Notes: generated by a model from the sequence alone, not told the origin. Shown: positions 34,535 through 46,013, numbered from the stretch's first letter. The stretch is 64,000 bases of DNA from Xanthostigma xanthostigma (GCA_963575645.1 OY754471.1:48610820-48674819); one strand, 5' to 3'. Translations and numbers: made by a program.

Positions 34535-34971
34535 TAAACGGACAAATTTGACTCTTGTGGATAATTATTTTGTTATACTTTTTCGTTTTCAACGTTTATT
34601 AGAAGTCCCAACAAATGAATAGGACAGATTGTTAGATATAGCGTTTGGTACAATGAAAGTAAATGGAAAACCTATATTAAAAATGTATTATGTCTAGATA
34701 ATTTTTCAATTTTCCGCCGATAAAATCTATAATAAAAACATTCTATTAAAAAAATACAATAATATTCACTGCGTTGATATAATACAATAAAAAAAAAACT
34801 GTTCTCTCCAATCCAGCAGCGTTGGCAGTCAATTCTCTTGGGAGACAGCGAGTGCAAATAGGGGTCGGCACTCGCGATCTCTATGATTGAAGCCAATCTA
34901 CCGAGTGTTCAAAAAATATTCTGTTAATTTGAACATAACACAAGTTTGGGAGACGTTGATAACTATAATTA
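34535..34971. other. Unassigned AT-rich DNA
   Basis: No gene or element recognised. Confidence 0.4.
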
Positions 34972-35553
34972 TCTATAGGTATATTAAATATTATAAAGAG
35001 GTAAAGTTTAAAAGTTTGGATGGATGTAGGAGGTAATCTCCGAAAGAGGTCATCCGATTTCTAACATTTTTTCATCAATATTCAGAACGGACCTTCAGGA
35101 TAGACATATAGGTTATATATAATATACTAGCGATCCCGCCCAGTTTCTCCCGGGTGCAAAAGAACGAATGAGGGGAGGGACATGAGTGCGCACGTTCATC
35201 TTAGTTTACCGAGATGAATGTTGTGTCCAAACATGATGATCGGAGTTACCGTTCAGAAGTTTTTGTCGGACGGACAAATTTTTAGTTATATTTTTCATTG
35301 ATGCTCCGCTCCTATTGGTCGTAGCGTAATATTATATAGCCTATAGCCTTCCTCGATAAATGGACTATCCAACAATTTTTTTTTTCAATTCGAACGGGTA
35401 GTTCCTGAGATTAGCGCGTTCAACCAAACAAACTCTTCACCTTTATATATTAGTTTAATAAAAGCACTTTTCGTGGAGACCAATTTTGCAACGTAAGTCG
35501 ACGAAAAAACGGTGGCAATTATTTACAAGCCCGAGCGAAGCCCGGGCCGCTAT
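34972..35553 (+). mobile_element. Helitron carrying a second Helitron inside
   Basis: The 5' tip is TCTATAGGTATATTAAATAT and the body has AAAGAGGTAAAGTTT and GGAGGTAATCTCCGAAAGAG. The 3' part resumes at 35455 with ATAAAAGCACTTTTCGTGGA and ends CGAAGCCCGGGCCGCTAT, a one-base variant of the usual CTAG. A 5' fragment of the same family is at 39095. Confidence 0.75.
35127..35454 (-). mobile_element. Lepidopteran-type Helitron inserted in another Helitron
   Basis: On the minus strand the 3' end is GGGAGAAACTGGGCGGGATC then GCTAG followed by T, and the 5' side reads CTAATATATAAAGGTGAAGA. The outermost 5' bases differ from the TCTATA consensus. It is the same family as 25517, 27821 and 28702. Confidence 0.75.
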
Positions 35554-35954
35554 TCAAAAATGGGAAAGCGCAATACAGGCATGAAAAACAGCTATTTTAT
35601 AGAGATTCGTGCATTTTCGATTACATTTTAAATAAATAAAAAAAAACCGAATTGACTTTAGCGTAATTTTTTGTGCATTCGGTACAAAAATTCATAAATT
35701 TAATGCCGGGTTTCATTCAATCTATAACAGATAAACTGAAATAATAATAATTTTCAATTTTATTGTTGCTTTTTGAAAGCGCGACTGAACAAACAAAAAA
35801 GTCAGCTGCATTATTCTCGGTATTTACAAAATGGATATTGAAAAAAATATTCTTTTTTACATCCAAATAATAGATGCAATAAAAAATTAATTGTTCCGCG
35901 GTTATTAAACATAAAATTTAATTGCTCATAAATGCATTAAAAATGAACGCGTAT
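35554..35954. other. Unassigned AT-rich DNA
   Basis: Nothing recognisable. Confidence 0.4.
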
Positions 35955-36178
35955 ATAAAAATATAGTTTAAAAAAAACTAAAAAACACGCTTTATATCGG
36001 ACTAAAAAGTAAAAAATAATTGTTTTAAAATAAGCTTAAAAAGCGTTGGGCGCTCGATGTACGAAAATGTGGAACAAAGCGCCCCACGCTTTTTAAGCTT
36101 ATTTTAAAACAATTATTTTTTACTTTTTAGTCCGATATAAAGCGTGTTTTTTAGTTTTTTTTAAACTATATTTATTTT
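35955..36178. repeat. Palindrome of the CTAAAAAGTAAAAAATAAT family (copy 2)
   Basis: Arms of about 100 bp run from ATATAGTTTAAAAAAAACTA through CACGCTTTATATCGGACTA and AAAGTAAAAAATAATTG to AGCGTTGGGCGC, with one visible mismatch near the loop. It is nearly identical to 51945-52169. Confidence 0.9.
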
Positions 36179-36400
36179 TCACTTTTTAGTTTGAGGATCT
36201 ATAAAAGAATTTATTAATCCTGGGGGTCCTAATAAGGATAATGGGAAACTGTTATCAAATTATTGCATTGTCATCGGTCCTTGATACGTATGCAAAGTTT
36301 CAAATTAATCAGACTTCGGGAAATTGGTGAAAATTATGCTCAAAGATTCCGTTACGGACATACATACATAGTTACAACCCAAACTAATATAAAGCGTTTA
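36179..36400 (+). mobile_element. Element body attached to palindrome copy 2, single 118-bp unit
   Basis: It has one copy of the unit beginning AGAATTTATTAATCCTGGGG, then AAATTGGTGAAAATTATGCT, a short ACATACATACAT tract and ACTAATATAAAGCGTTT. The same flanks at 52170-53735 surround eleven units. Confidence 0.85.
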
Positions 36401-36574
36401 AAAATAGATATTTAAACAACTGCCGCGCAAGTCACTCTCGAGAGCGACGGACGTTAATGATTTCAGTTGTCGAGCGTCTACAACGGGGGTCAATAACTGT
36501 TCTTGATTGCGGTTCATTTTAAAAACTTTCGCAGTAACACAAGACCCACTGACGCCTACACAAATTCAAAAAAA
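36401..36574. other. Short spacer with a TAGACGCTCGACA motif
   Basis: The motif lies on the minus strand at 36468-36480. Nothing else is recognised. Confidence 0.5.
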
Positions 36575-37307
36575 CTAGTGTACCCGTGCAAAACCTTTTC
36601 CATGTATTTTCATATTGTTTTCAAAAAACGATATTTTGATACAGACCTAGGACAATAATTTTATTCCTCATTAGTTTCCATTCACAGTTATTTTTCTTTT
36701 GATTTAGCTTGATCCATCAAGTTGTCTCTATATTTAATTGGTTATAAATTCAAAAAAAATGTAGGTATGAGATCTGTTCATCGTTGTCATGGTTACCCCG
36801 CAAGAGCTGTCACAATTCATTTTTAGAAAATCTAACCTCATTTGATACATTTACGATTTTCACTATTTTTTTCTGATCTGAGACCAAATTTTAGACTTGG
36901 TACAGTCCATGTAATATTTAAAAACTCTATTTTGGCATTAAATTAACATAAACTTACACGTTCTTAAATTATTTGGAAAATAAAATAAAATTTATTTGTG
37001 TATTAATATTTGGAATATTTGCGCTAAAAAACGAACTAAAAATATACACTTCAATTGTCAAAGTCGACTTGTCAAACTGTTTGAAAAATCTCCGACATAC
37101 GTACATATTTGCATTTCTCTCACACTCGTCATTTTTACTATTATCGCTTGAAAGAAGCCCTTTTAAAGAAATTTCACCAAAAAAAAATAGCGATAACATA
37201 TCTGTGGACTAAAGGCTTCAGTTTAAAAAAAAATTGTGTCAGTCGGTTTAGTAGGGATGGCTGGCGGATTGTCTAGAGATTTAGGGCGTGTGTTTTAAAT
37301 ATATAGA
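36575..37307 (-). mobile_element. Complete non-autonomous Helitron, inverted sister of 32175-32942
   Basis: On the minus strand it has 5' TCTATATATTTAAAACACAC and 3' GGTTTTGCACGGGTACA then CTAG, with correct A and T flanks. Identity to the 32-kb copy is high throughout, with a few short indels. Confidence 0.85.
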
Positions 37308-37831
37308 TGTTTCTAATTGTTTCTTTTAGGCTATTTTACTTGCAAAAAAAAAATATGGTTATCGTCGTAAATAAAGCGCTAAAATAATAAATCAAACATT
37401 TTTGTTTCTTAAAAATAGAATTACATAAAATTGTACGTATCGATCTGTTATTTCTAATTCTGATTTATTTTTTACGGATAGGGCTTTTGGGGCCTAATAC
37501 CGATTGATATTTGCAATTTAATAATCATCTATATTCTATACAAATCCAATTGATACTTTATATCACTTCTCGGATGACAACTTGGGAATTGAGGACTTGT
37601 ATTAGAAGAGCCGTCGCAATGCTCGACTATAAACATCAAGCCAGTGCTGACACTCCGTTGCCAGATTACAGTGATTATAGATTTATAGACGCTCGACATG
37701 TTTTGCAGCGTTTGTGTTATTGCAAAACTCTGTACAAGTGATTATTGCAAGCTGACGTCTGATTATGCATATATAGATGCAAAACCATATTGCATTACGA
37801 TATGACCATACGAGAAAACACGTAGTATATA
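37308..37831. other. Unassigned DNA
   Basis: It contains one TAGACGCTCGACA motif at 37686-37698 inside a 76-codon frame (37511-37741) that has no known domain. Confidence 0.4.
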
Positions 37832-38256
37832 CATAGGTGACCTATAATTGCTCGTATTCCTTTCGGGAGAAGAAACTGACTAATTTGGAATGATTTAACC
37901 TTATCACTTGGGGGTCGGAAGTGCGTCATTTTTTTGATGATAATGAATTTTTTTTATTGATTGTAAGTTTTAACACACAACATAGAATTTAACAGTAAAT
38001 TTCGTGTTTTTAAGCTTTAGGAAGCTTGCAGGCCAATCAGTAAACTATCAGATCATGGAAGAGTTCAGAACAAAAAGTGAGAATATTTTTTTTTTAATTT
38101 TAAAAACCCAAGATTCGAATTTTTGTAAAAAGAAAACCTAAGTAGATTTTCTCGAAAATAACGCATTTCCGACCGCCAAGTGATAGAGGTTAAATCATTC
38201 CAAACTAGTCATAGTTTCTTCTTCCGAGAGGAATACGAGCAATTACCGGTCACCTG
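37832..38256. mobile_element. 425-bp MITE with about 95-bp inverted ends, TA duplication
   Basis: The left end (CATAGGTGACCTATAATTGC, TCGTATTCCTTTCGGGAGAA, TGGAATGATTTAACC) and the right end are complementary with scattered changes. TA lies at both borders, suggesting a Tc1/mariner-type element. Confidence 0.85.
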
Positions 38257-38269
38257 TATATATACTGAT

Positions 38270-38600
38270 TAACGTCTCGCAGATGATGACGGGTGGAAAA
38301 AAATCGACGGCTGGAATGAGGCGAGAAAGAGACGGCATTGCGCAATTAAAAATGCCGGAGTGCATGTGTGGAGTGGTGCGCCGTTAGACAGGGGGCCGTA
38401 GTCGAACGGACGTATGCCGCCCGCGCAGCGTGGCGCACAGCACACTCTGCCTCTCCGTGTGTATATGAAACGATACGATGCTTGGCCGCCGTTGCCAAGG
38501 CAACCCGGTCGATATTTAAGCCATAAAGTTTTATGGTCTCTGAGTAAAAGCGGCGCGCTCTGTGCCCTGTACAGCGCTGGCAATCTTTCTTGTATATATA
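38270..38600. promoter_or_regulatory. Candidate regulatory block (GC-rich, RFX-type and Caudal/Abd-B-type palindromes)
   Basis: This non-repetitive, GC-rich stretch contains GTTGCCAAGGCAAC at 38491-38504, matching the RFX X-box GTNRCC-N2-RGYAAC, and CCATAAAGTTTTATGG at 38521-38536, a head-to-head pair of TTTATGG sites of the Caudal/Abd-B type. Open frames exist on both strands (110 and 104 codons) but show no known domain. Function as an intronic enhancer is inference. Confidence 0.35.
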
Positions 38601-39094
38601 AGAAGGAAGAAAGTCAAATTAAAAAAAAATACTATTATTATTTTAAGACAGAAAATAGTATAATTTTTTTTTTTGCCAGATCGAAAACTAATATTTTCGA
38701 TACATTTACGAGATGGTGGTTTAAAAATGGTTTGTTAACGCATTAGGTATTTATTCAACTATGGAATACAGTTTATTTCATGGGAAAAAATAAGGCAAAA
38801 TACAAATTTAGATGAGTTTAGTTACAGTTAGTAATTAATATAATATATTGTTTATAGAGTAGCGCTACTCTATAAAGCAAAATAAAAACTTCATTATACT
38901 TCCCTATAGAATATATCTCGTAATAAGCCTCAGCTGGTGAGCGTCTGTAGTCTACAAACAGTTATTCTAAAGTCAGCGATCTAGAACATAAGTGGCCACA
39001 GTCATACAGGTCGACCTACGTCGGTCGAACTGTATGAACGCCGTTAGAACCGCCCTGAGATCCAATTCTCAATACGTATCTGCTATCATATATA
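38601..39094. other. Unassigned AT-rich DNA
   Basis: No gene or element recognised. Confidence 0.4.
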
Positions 39095-39255
39095 TCTATA
39101 CTAATATTATAAAGAAGTAAAGTTCGTGGATGTAGAAGGTAATCTCAGAAACTACTCATCCGATTTAAAAAAAATTCACCAATATTTAGAATGGACTTCA
39201 GGATGGATATCGCGTTAAAATAAAAGCACTTTTGATGCAAAATTAAAATTATGCA
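39095..39255 (+). mobile_element. Helitron 5' fragment
   Basis: The tip TCTATACTAATATTATAAAG after an A, then GAAGGTAATCTCAGAAACTA and ATAAAAGCACTTTTGATG, match the outer Helitron at 34972. The 3' end is missing. Confidence 0.7.
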
Positions 39256-39289
39256 TACAAATATTAAGAGCACTGCGGTTGGAACAAAA

Positions 39290-39420
39290 ATAAAAAATAA
39301 AGAATAGTTACTTCTTACCACAACAGTTTTATTAGCGGATGTACATTTCGGGAGCTATGCTCTCATCTTCAGCAAACACTTGAGTTTAGTGTTTGCTGGT
39401 ATGATGTTATATGATGTAGG
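39290..39420 (-). repeat. Retroelement-like end with GAAGATGAGAGC...CGAAATGTACATC
   Basis: On the minus strand the sequence GCTGAAGATGAGAGCATAGC followed by TCCCGAAATGTACATCCG resembles motifs found at the ends of dispersed retroelements (Penelope-like and others). No ORF. Confidence 0.3.
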
Positions 39421-40633
39421 ATGGTGACAATAGTGAATAGCAAGCTAACAAACCATTTTTAGACTTTTTCCAGATTAGTTATAAGGCTCTAAGAAAATTA
39501 ATAAGATCATGAACTTAAGATTTAGATATTGGTAATATTTTTATAACGTGTTTTTCTTTTCTTTTTTTTAACATGTATTCATTTTCTGTAATTAGTAATT
39601 TCCCTGTTATTGGAGTTATATCTAATCCCGTCCACGCCGAAAAAAAATTGTTTTTTTTTCGGCAAATTTTAAAGTGAAACTTTTATTCTATCGCCCCGAA
39701 TTTTTCTGGCCGTCTGTTGCACGTCGCATTACAGGCGGCCGCAGAGTAGGGGTAAAGTGAATGGCGTTCGGAGTTGGCGCTCGGTAGAGCAGCCAAGGCC
39801 AATATGGCGGCGCCCATGGTTAGCATCAGCTGACCGTGTAGTATGTATAACACATAGTCAGTCTGTCATGCGGGCAAGTGCTGTACAGTGTTTACATGTT
39901 TTTATTCGTGTATTCATGTGAATATTGTTGTTTATAATTAATCGTGATGGATAAGTGTCTACAATCCAACGCCAACAATCCAATAAAAGTTTCACTTGCG
40001 TCGTGGTTTCTTAAAACCACACAACTGTTATTCTTATTACTTATTATTAATATTATGGATTTTCTGCAGAAAACGATGAATTCCAATTTCCAAGAAATTC
40101 TCGTCAATTCAAGGTAACTCTGATTGTATGATCGCGTATGGGGGGGGGGGGTCGTCTGTTCGACGTCCGATACTGTACAGACGCCATAGACTTGGTTGAA
40201 GAGAGCTCCCATACATTGCACAGACCCCACAACACGCGGCGACGGCGTATACACGGTGCTCTTTTCTACCAAACGTATACGGGGGCTCGGCCCGACAACG
40301 GCAGTAACTTCTGCAATGTCAAGGGACACGCTCGCTTCTTTATGTGTCGTAAGCACGAAAATCGAATCAATTCTTTACTTATACAAAATATAATAAATAT
40401 ATGCAAACGAAGAATATATTATATGGCTCTATACATATTTCATCGAATTTTTATCTTTTCGCAAATACAGATTACAGAGACAAGATTTCCGTTCGCCTGG
40501 ATTTATTTTCTCGCCACCAAAATTGGAACGGATACTTCCTGTTAGTGTTGAAATTGAATCTTGGCAACTTAGGCTATACTGTTCTGAAATAGTAGAGAGT
40601 GACCCATTGTTACAGTATAAGGTTCGCCTAATA
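39421..40633. other. Unassigned DNA with a GC-richer patch and a 154-codon minus frame
   Basis: The minus frame 39892-40356 (154 codons) has no recognisable domain and its C-terminal half is AT-rich low-complexity. A CCAATATGGCGGC site near 39809 fits a Pho/YY1-type motif. A run of 12 G lies at 40140-40151. Confidence 0.3.
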
Positions 40634-41762
40634 CAGTGATGTCAAAGATACGGCCCGCGACCAGAATCTATCCAGTGAGCATTTTAAACACCTGACATCA
40701 ATGAGCTTATCAAAAACAGGAGACCTCAGGTGTCTGAATCCTGAAGCTCAAGATAATTTACCCTTTTTATTACATTTATATAAAAATTGATTTAAACTAA
40801 ATAAATAAATAATAAGAAAAATCGCAGGATAGTGGACAAAATTAGATTTATTAATTTACGGCGTTTCGTCTATAGATTTAGACTTTTTCAAGTACCTACT
40901 TTTTTATTAATTATTATCTCGATGGACACGATATCTAATATATAAATAAAGATTTTAATTTAGTATCAGTTTTAGTTTTTAATTTAGAATATGGCTAGCT
41001 AACGCATCCTAAATCATATAAATGGCTCTTTAGAAAAATCAGTCTGACACTCTTGGCCTAATGGAACGACGAAGCAATGAAACAATCGTAACTTCTTATT
41101 TTTAGCCGACTTCAAAAAAGGAGGAGGTTCTATGTTCGAGTGTATATTTTTTTAAATTTTTTTATATGTATGTTCACGGATTTCTCCGTCAATTATGGAC
41201 CGATTTTCAAATTTTTTTTTTATTCGAAAGAGTGCACTTTCGAGGTGGTCCCATCGGAACCAAGTCAGGATCTGATGGTGGAATCCGGAGAAATCGAGGG
41301 AAACTCTCAAATTTCAAAGGCACGCATACTTGGCCTACCCATTGCAATACTTTATCTAACACTAAAAAGAGAAAAATAAAATATTTTTAACAAAAAAATT
41401 GAACCGACTTCAAAATATGCACTAAAAAAAGTAAAAAATAATAATTATTGTTATTTTTGGAGTCGGTGTCAGCCAAAATGAAATCTATTCCGAGAACTAG
41501 AGACATGTAGGAAATAAATTGCTACTTTCGAATTCCGATGTGACACCGACTCCAAAAATAACAATAATTATTATTTTTTTACTTTTTAGTGCATATTTTG
41601 AAGTCGGTTCAATTTTGTTGTTAAAAATATTTTATTGTAAATTCAAATCCTTGATTAAAAAATATTTGATTGTATTATACACTCAACAAATTTTAAAATT
41701 TGTAGAGACAGAAACAGGATATTAAAAATATCTAAACGGGACTAGTGACTTGGGCATCACTG
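40634..41762. mobile_element. hAT-like element containing a palindrome element
   Basis: The left tip CAGTGATGTCAAAGATACGG then CCCGCG is typical of widespread hAT families. The right tip on the other strand is CAGTGATGCCCAAGTC. Flanking 8-mers do not match, so the borders are less certain. The 41104-41637 element lies inside. Confidence 0.55.
41104..41637 (+). mobile_element. GCCGACTTC...GGAGGAGG repeat with palindrome (copy 3), plus
   Basis: It begins AGCCGACTTCAAAAAAGGAG and ends in a palindrome from about 41375 to 41637 whose arms share ATAAAATATTTTTAACAAAA, GAACCGACTTC and AAAGTAAAAAATAAT with copy 1 at 20560, but whose inner arms (TAATTATTGTTATTTTTGGA) are different. Confidence 0.85.
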
Positions 41763-43457
41763 TTTTAAAGCAAAACACGTCATTTCTTAAAAAAACTATA
41801 TCAGATCAATTTCAAAAAGAAAGCGCCTTCGATCTGTCTAATTTTTCGCGGTTAATTTCAACGAACCAACATCTCACACATTCCAGCCAAGCAAGAGCAA
41901 CGCGAGTCTGTCAGACGTTCGCTTGTTCGTCCGTCCGCGTCTTTTGTTTGTTATTCTTTTATTTCTCCTCCGTTCCTCAACCTCCTCGAAGCACCCGCGC
42001 TCCGCGAGCTTCTTGCAACCGTCTATCATCGATACATGCATACGTTATTGCGCAGTCATTAAACTCGACGACGGTGTGTTGTGTTAATGATATGATCTAT
42101 AAACTCGGATGACTTCAAAGGAATCAACGTATATCGCGCCTCCCCCAAGTCCTCGTCGACTACCACTAGACGTGTCGCGCGTTGCAATTGCAAACATTTC
42201 TATAAACATCGCGTTGATAAACTTGACAGCGATTTTTCTCGTCTTTAATTTTTAGACTAGAGTCTTTCAACAGATACATGTATTGTTGCTAGCTGACTAG
42301 GATCCGATTGGTTGCTCTGCTGTGCTGAGTTTCAACTGTCAAGCGACCGATCAGATGCTTAAAAGATCGTGTCGCGTTGATTATGAAAAATAACTTCGAG
42401 AATTTTTATTTTGTCAAAAATCTATAGTTTTTTTATCAAATCGCTCAATTACTTCCAAAATTAATTGAAGATACGAAAATATATAATATGACGTACTAGC
42501 CGTTGCCCGTGGCATTGGAGGCACTGGCAGACTTGAATTGAAAGCGGGGTTAAGAGTTATAACGGATACAGGGAGAAATAAAAAATCTGAAAATGACTTC
42601 ATAACATGCAAAATGCCTCAAAAAAAGTAACTTACTGCAGGAAAACTGTCTTTACAGTATAGTTTATTATTATATAGTACTTAAGTACCTATTGATAATA
42701 CAAATAAAAATCGTTGACAATTTTCTTTGTCGCAAAATCACAATGTTGAATGTGATTCTTTCATCGAATCCGTTTTAGTGGAAAACCATCGCCGGAGTTA
42801 AATAAAAAGCAACTGGGCCTATATATACCGAGTGTTTTATAATATTGTATTTGTATCTACATTATTATCTTCACTTAGACTGATTGAAAAGTTTGAAATA
42901 AAAACCAAAATAAATTTAGTTTTTGTACTTTTTTTGAATACATTTTTTTATCAAACATTTATACTTAGTACCTACATTAAATTCAAGATCTAGAAAGTGG
43001 TACTTAAAAGGTTTAACAGTGTGAAACACTGTTAAAAACATTCAGTTCCTGGGATAATTGTTAGAAATTTCTGTTTATTATTAAAAGTAAATATTTCAAA
43101 GCCTTTTTTCAAGATAGTTTTTAGTATGAAAAAATTCAGAAAATATTTTGTTATTACACTCTCGAACAAAAAATTTAAAAAAACGCTTATATTAACACAC
43201 TCAACAGTGGAAAATATATTTCTTTCTCTTCTATAACGTTTAGAAAGTGTGCGGCAAACCACTTTATATATATTTCATTTATATTATTCGAGTGCTCCAC
43301 GGAATTCATTTCATCTACTTTATGGTAGGTAAATGTAAGCGCATTTTTTCGAAACCATAAATTTTATTTTCTCGGTCATAATGCATCATTATAAATGAGA
43401 CACGTCATCCCACCATCAGAACCGTCACTCCCACCACCCGTATTTTTTTTTACCATT
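41763..43457. other. Mostly unassigned DNA, one Helitron end
   Basis: A 120-codon plus frame (41750-42112) lacks a known domain. At 42496 A|CTAGCCGTTGCCCGTGGC reads as a minus-strand Helitron 3' end, but the partner 5' end was not found. GTTTAACAGTGTGAAACACTGTTAAAAA near 43010-43037 is a small palindrome. Confidence 0.35.
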
Positions 43458-43465
43458 CTTTAACC

Positions 43466-43974
43466 CAGCCATACTCAAAGTGTGCTCCGCGGAACCCTAG
43501 GGTTCCGCGAAACCCCTGTGGGGGCTCCGCAAGAATTTAGAAAAATATTAAAATAGAATATTGCGTATAGCATAATATTAAAAATATTATGCTATATTAA
43601 AAATATTATGCTATACGCACGCCGACAAGAGACGCAGTGCGAGCTGATCAGCCAGCAAGAAAACAACGTTCACGCCTATTTAAAAGAAAACTTTAAAGGA
43701 CATTTTGATTTCGTATATACTGGAATAGTTAATGAAATTATTATTATTTAATGTTTCAATGTGTTAACATTTATTTTCAATTAAAAAAAAAAAAAAAACA
43801 ATACCTCCCTTTAGATTTTTTTTAATAAGTAACTGTTACATTGTACCTCCTTGTATTATGCTTATTAATAAAGAATGCATATAAAGACATTTTTGTTTTA
43901 TTGTAGTGTTCCGTCAAGTCAAGTATTTCGCTTTCTAAAAGGGTTCCGACACCAAAAAAGTTTGAGAATCGCTG
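43466..43974. mobile_element. hAT element (Charlie-like ends), 509 bp, exact 8-bp duplication
   Basis: The left tip is CAGCCATACTCAAAGTGTGC and the right tip on the other strand is CAGCGATTCTCAAACTTTTT. The target duplication CTTTAACC is exact (43458-43465 and 43975-43982). The interior has GGAACCCTAGGGTTCCGCG and an AT-rich palindrome cluster at 43565-43620 (TATAGCATAATATT). No transposase frame. Confidence 0.9.
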
Positions 43975-43982
43975 CTTTAACC

Positions 43983-44615
43983 TATTATATAAACATATTC
44001 ATAGCCAAAATATCGCAACATTGCATTGTCATCAAAACTGCATATCGCTGCAAAATTTCACGTCAATCGGACAATTTGGAAGGGGATGAAACATTCAACA
44101 TACAAGTCAAGCTATACTATTAATTTTTTTTATTATAAAATTTTGGCTTTTACACTTTTGCGTATTCAGCCACTAACTAAGCTATAAATAATTCTGACAC
44201 AAAGCAAGTTAAAATAAAAAGTAATGTAAATGTTATAAATCATAACTTGTAAAGAAAAAAAAACGCACCCGGTATTTAGGGTGCAAAAACTGAACACGAT
44301 AATAATGTCAATAAGTGTATGTATTTGTACATAGAAAAGTGCACAATGGGAAGAAGAAGCGGAGGAACGGAGACGAAGAAGCGAAGGGTGAACCGAAAAA
44401 GAAGACCTAGACGTGTTCACTGAAAGTTTTATTACACTTATCTTGCGTCCAGGCGAAAGAACGACAAATGAACGATGGTAATGGCTGTCTTTTTATGGGT
44501 CTGTGGCATCATCGCCCGCTTCTTGCAATATTATGACCGATGATGGCCGTTAAAACCGCCAACAGAACTGTATTATATCGGGCTAGATGAGACCGTTATT
44601 CCTTATTATTCAAGC
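43983..44615. other. Unassigned DNA
   Basis: A purine-rich stretch (GGGAAGAAGAAGCGGAGGAA near 44347) is present. No gene is recognised. Confidence 0.4.
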
Positions 44616-45176
44616 ATCTTCTCTATTCTCCGTATATAACGAGAAAAGTTTGTTCGTTTGTCGCGGATTAAATTGCTTATATACATCTCTTTCCGAATGA
44701 CTTAAACTATTACTAACTAGATATTAAAATAGAGTATGCGAGAGAGCAGTGAAAATGAACTTCTTTGGCGTGATTAAAAACTAATTTTTAATTTCCATGC
44801 AAATGACTTATTGAAATAAAATAATGAAAGAACTACAGTGATCTTAGCATAAATGCTTTGCGTGCATGCGGGCTTGGTCTCTACCTTACTCTATCCTTCT
44901 CGATAGTGTAAATCAATTCCTTGGTGGCCTTTTTCTGCGAGTAACTACTGTTAATTTTTCATAACGAAATATAACTTCAAAAAGGAAGATGAGCAAAAAG
45001 AGAGATTTTAAAAATGTAGACGCTCGATAATTAAGGCAATTCGCGTGGAAAGAGCAAATGTAAATCAAGTCGGAAATCTCAGAACTCATGCTCTGAGCTG
45101 TAACAACTAAGTGATATTTGAAAAATTGTGGTGCCGAACCCAAAATACACCCGGACGCAGCCGGGCCGGAAAGCTT
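44616..45176 (+). mobile_element. Possible degenerate Helitron
   Basis: A TC-starting AT-rich tip near 44620 (CCGTATATAACGAGAAAAGT, then GTTTGTCGCGGATTAAATTG) and a 3' region CGGACGCAGCCGGGCCGGAA then GCTTAG suggest a diverged Helitron. TAGACGCTCGATA is at 45017-45029 inside it. Confidence 0.4.
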
Positions 45177-45485
45177 AGCGAATAGCATTCTCATTTCTCC
45201 CCTGTGTAAAAAATGTACAGGTGAGTGGTCGGAAACCGGTACCTTTAGAAAAATGTATATTTGTTATTCACAATTCGACATCAACATTTTTTCCATCGTG
45301 TCTGGATAATGATATAGGCAACTGAAAACAATGAAGGGCTGAGCCCGCATTCGAGCCGGAGTGGCTATTATAGTGCGAATAGTGCAGTGCAAGTACTCGG
45401 TGCTACATGGTGTAACATAATATAGGCAAACAAGTTACGAGAATAATAACAGGTCAGGACAACCGAGCACTGTTTGTGTGAATAC

Positions 45486-46013
45486 TAGTGATGTGCCGGA
45501 TATCCGTATCCGTGGATATCCGAGGGAGAAGAAAGATCCGTATCCGTTAGTTTTATGGCGGATCTTTTACGGATCTTTTACCTTATTAATTTTCAATTCA
45601 TAGATAAAATTTTATATATACAGGTGATTAGGTAATAATGAAAAACTGTTAAATTCCATTCAGTTTATTTTTTATTTTTTGTATTTAGCACCTTTATATT
45701 ACAAACATTTATCGTAGTGAGTACCATACCAATAGTACATAACTCAAAGGTACTAAAAAACTATCTTTATAATGAGATATTGCACATCGATCTTTGGAAA
45801 GAGACAATCTGTTATGAGAGTTAAGTCTTAAAGAGGTCAATAACTTTTTCCCATAACAGATAGTCTCTTTCCAAAGGTTGATGTGCAATATTTACCGCCG
45901 CGTACTCTAAGAAAGTTAAGATCCGTATCCGTATCCGCGGATCTTGAAACCAAATATCCGTATTCAGATCCTTATCCGCGGATATGCATTTTTAACGATC
46001 CGGCACATCACTA
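45486..46013. mobile_element. hAT element with TAGTGATGTGCC ends, exact 8-bp duplication
   Basis: The tips TAGTGATGTGCCGGAT and ATCCGGCACATCACTA are perfect complements. The duplication GTGAATAC is exact (45478-45485 and 46014-46021). The subterminal regions are packed with GATCCGTATCCG/GGATATCCG repeats, probable transposase-binding sites. A foldback segment is nested at 45776-45892. Confidence 0.9.
45776..45892. repeat. Foldback segment nested in the 45.5-kb hAT element
   Basis: ATTGCACATCGATCTTTGGA, AAGAGACAATCTGTTATG and their near complement flank a short centre. Arms are about 39 bp. Confidence 0.75.

Noticed and set aside
39892..40356. 154-codon minus-strand frame as a gene
   Set aside because: No recognised domain, low-complexity C-terminal half, no splice or poly-A context; kept only as a note.
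43565..43620. Possible CRISPR-like or regularly spaced repeat
   Set aside because: It is a cluster of AT-rich palindromes inside a hAT element in a eukaryotic intron; there are no unique spacers or cas genes.
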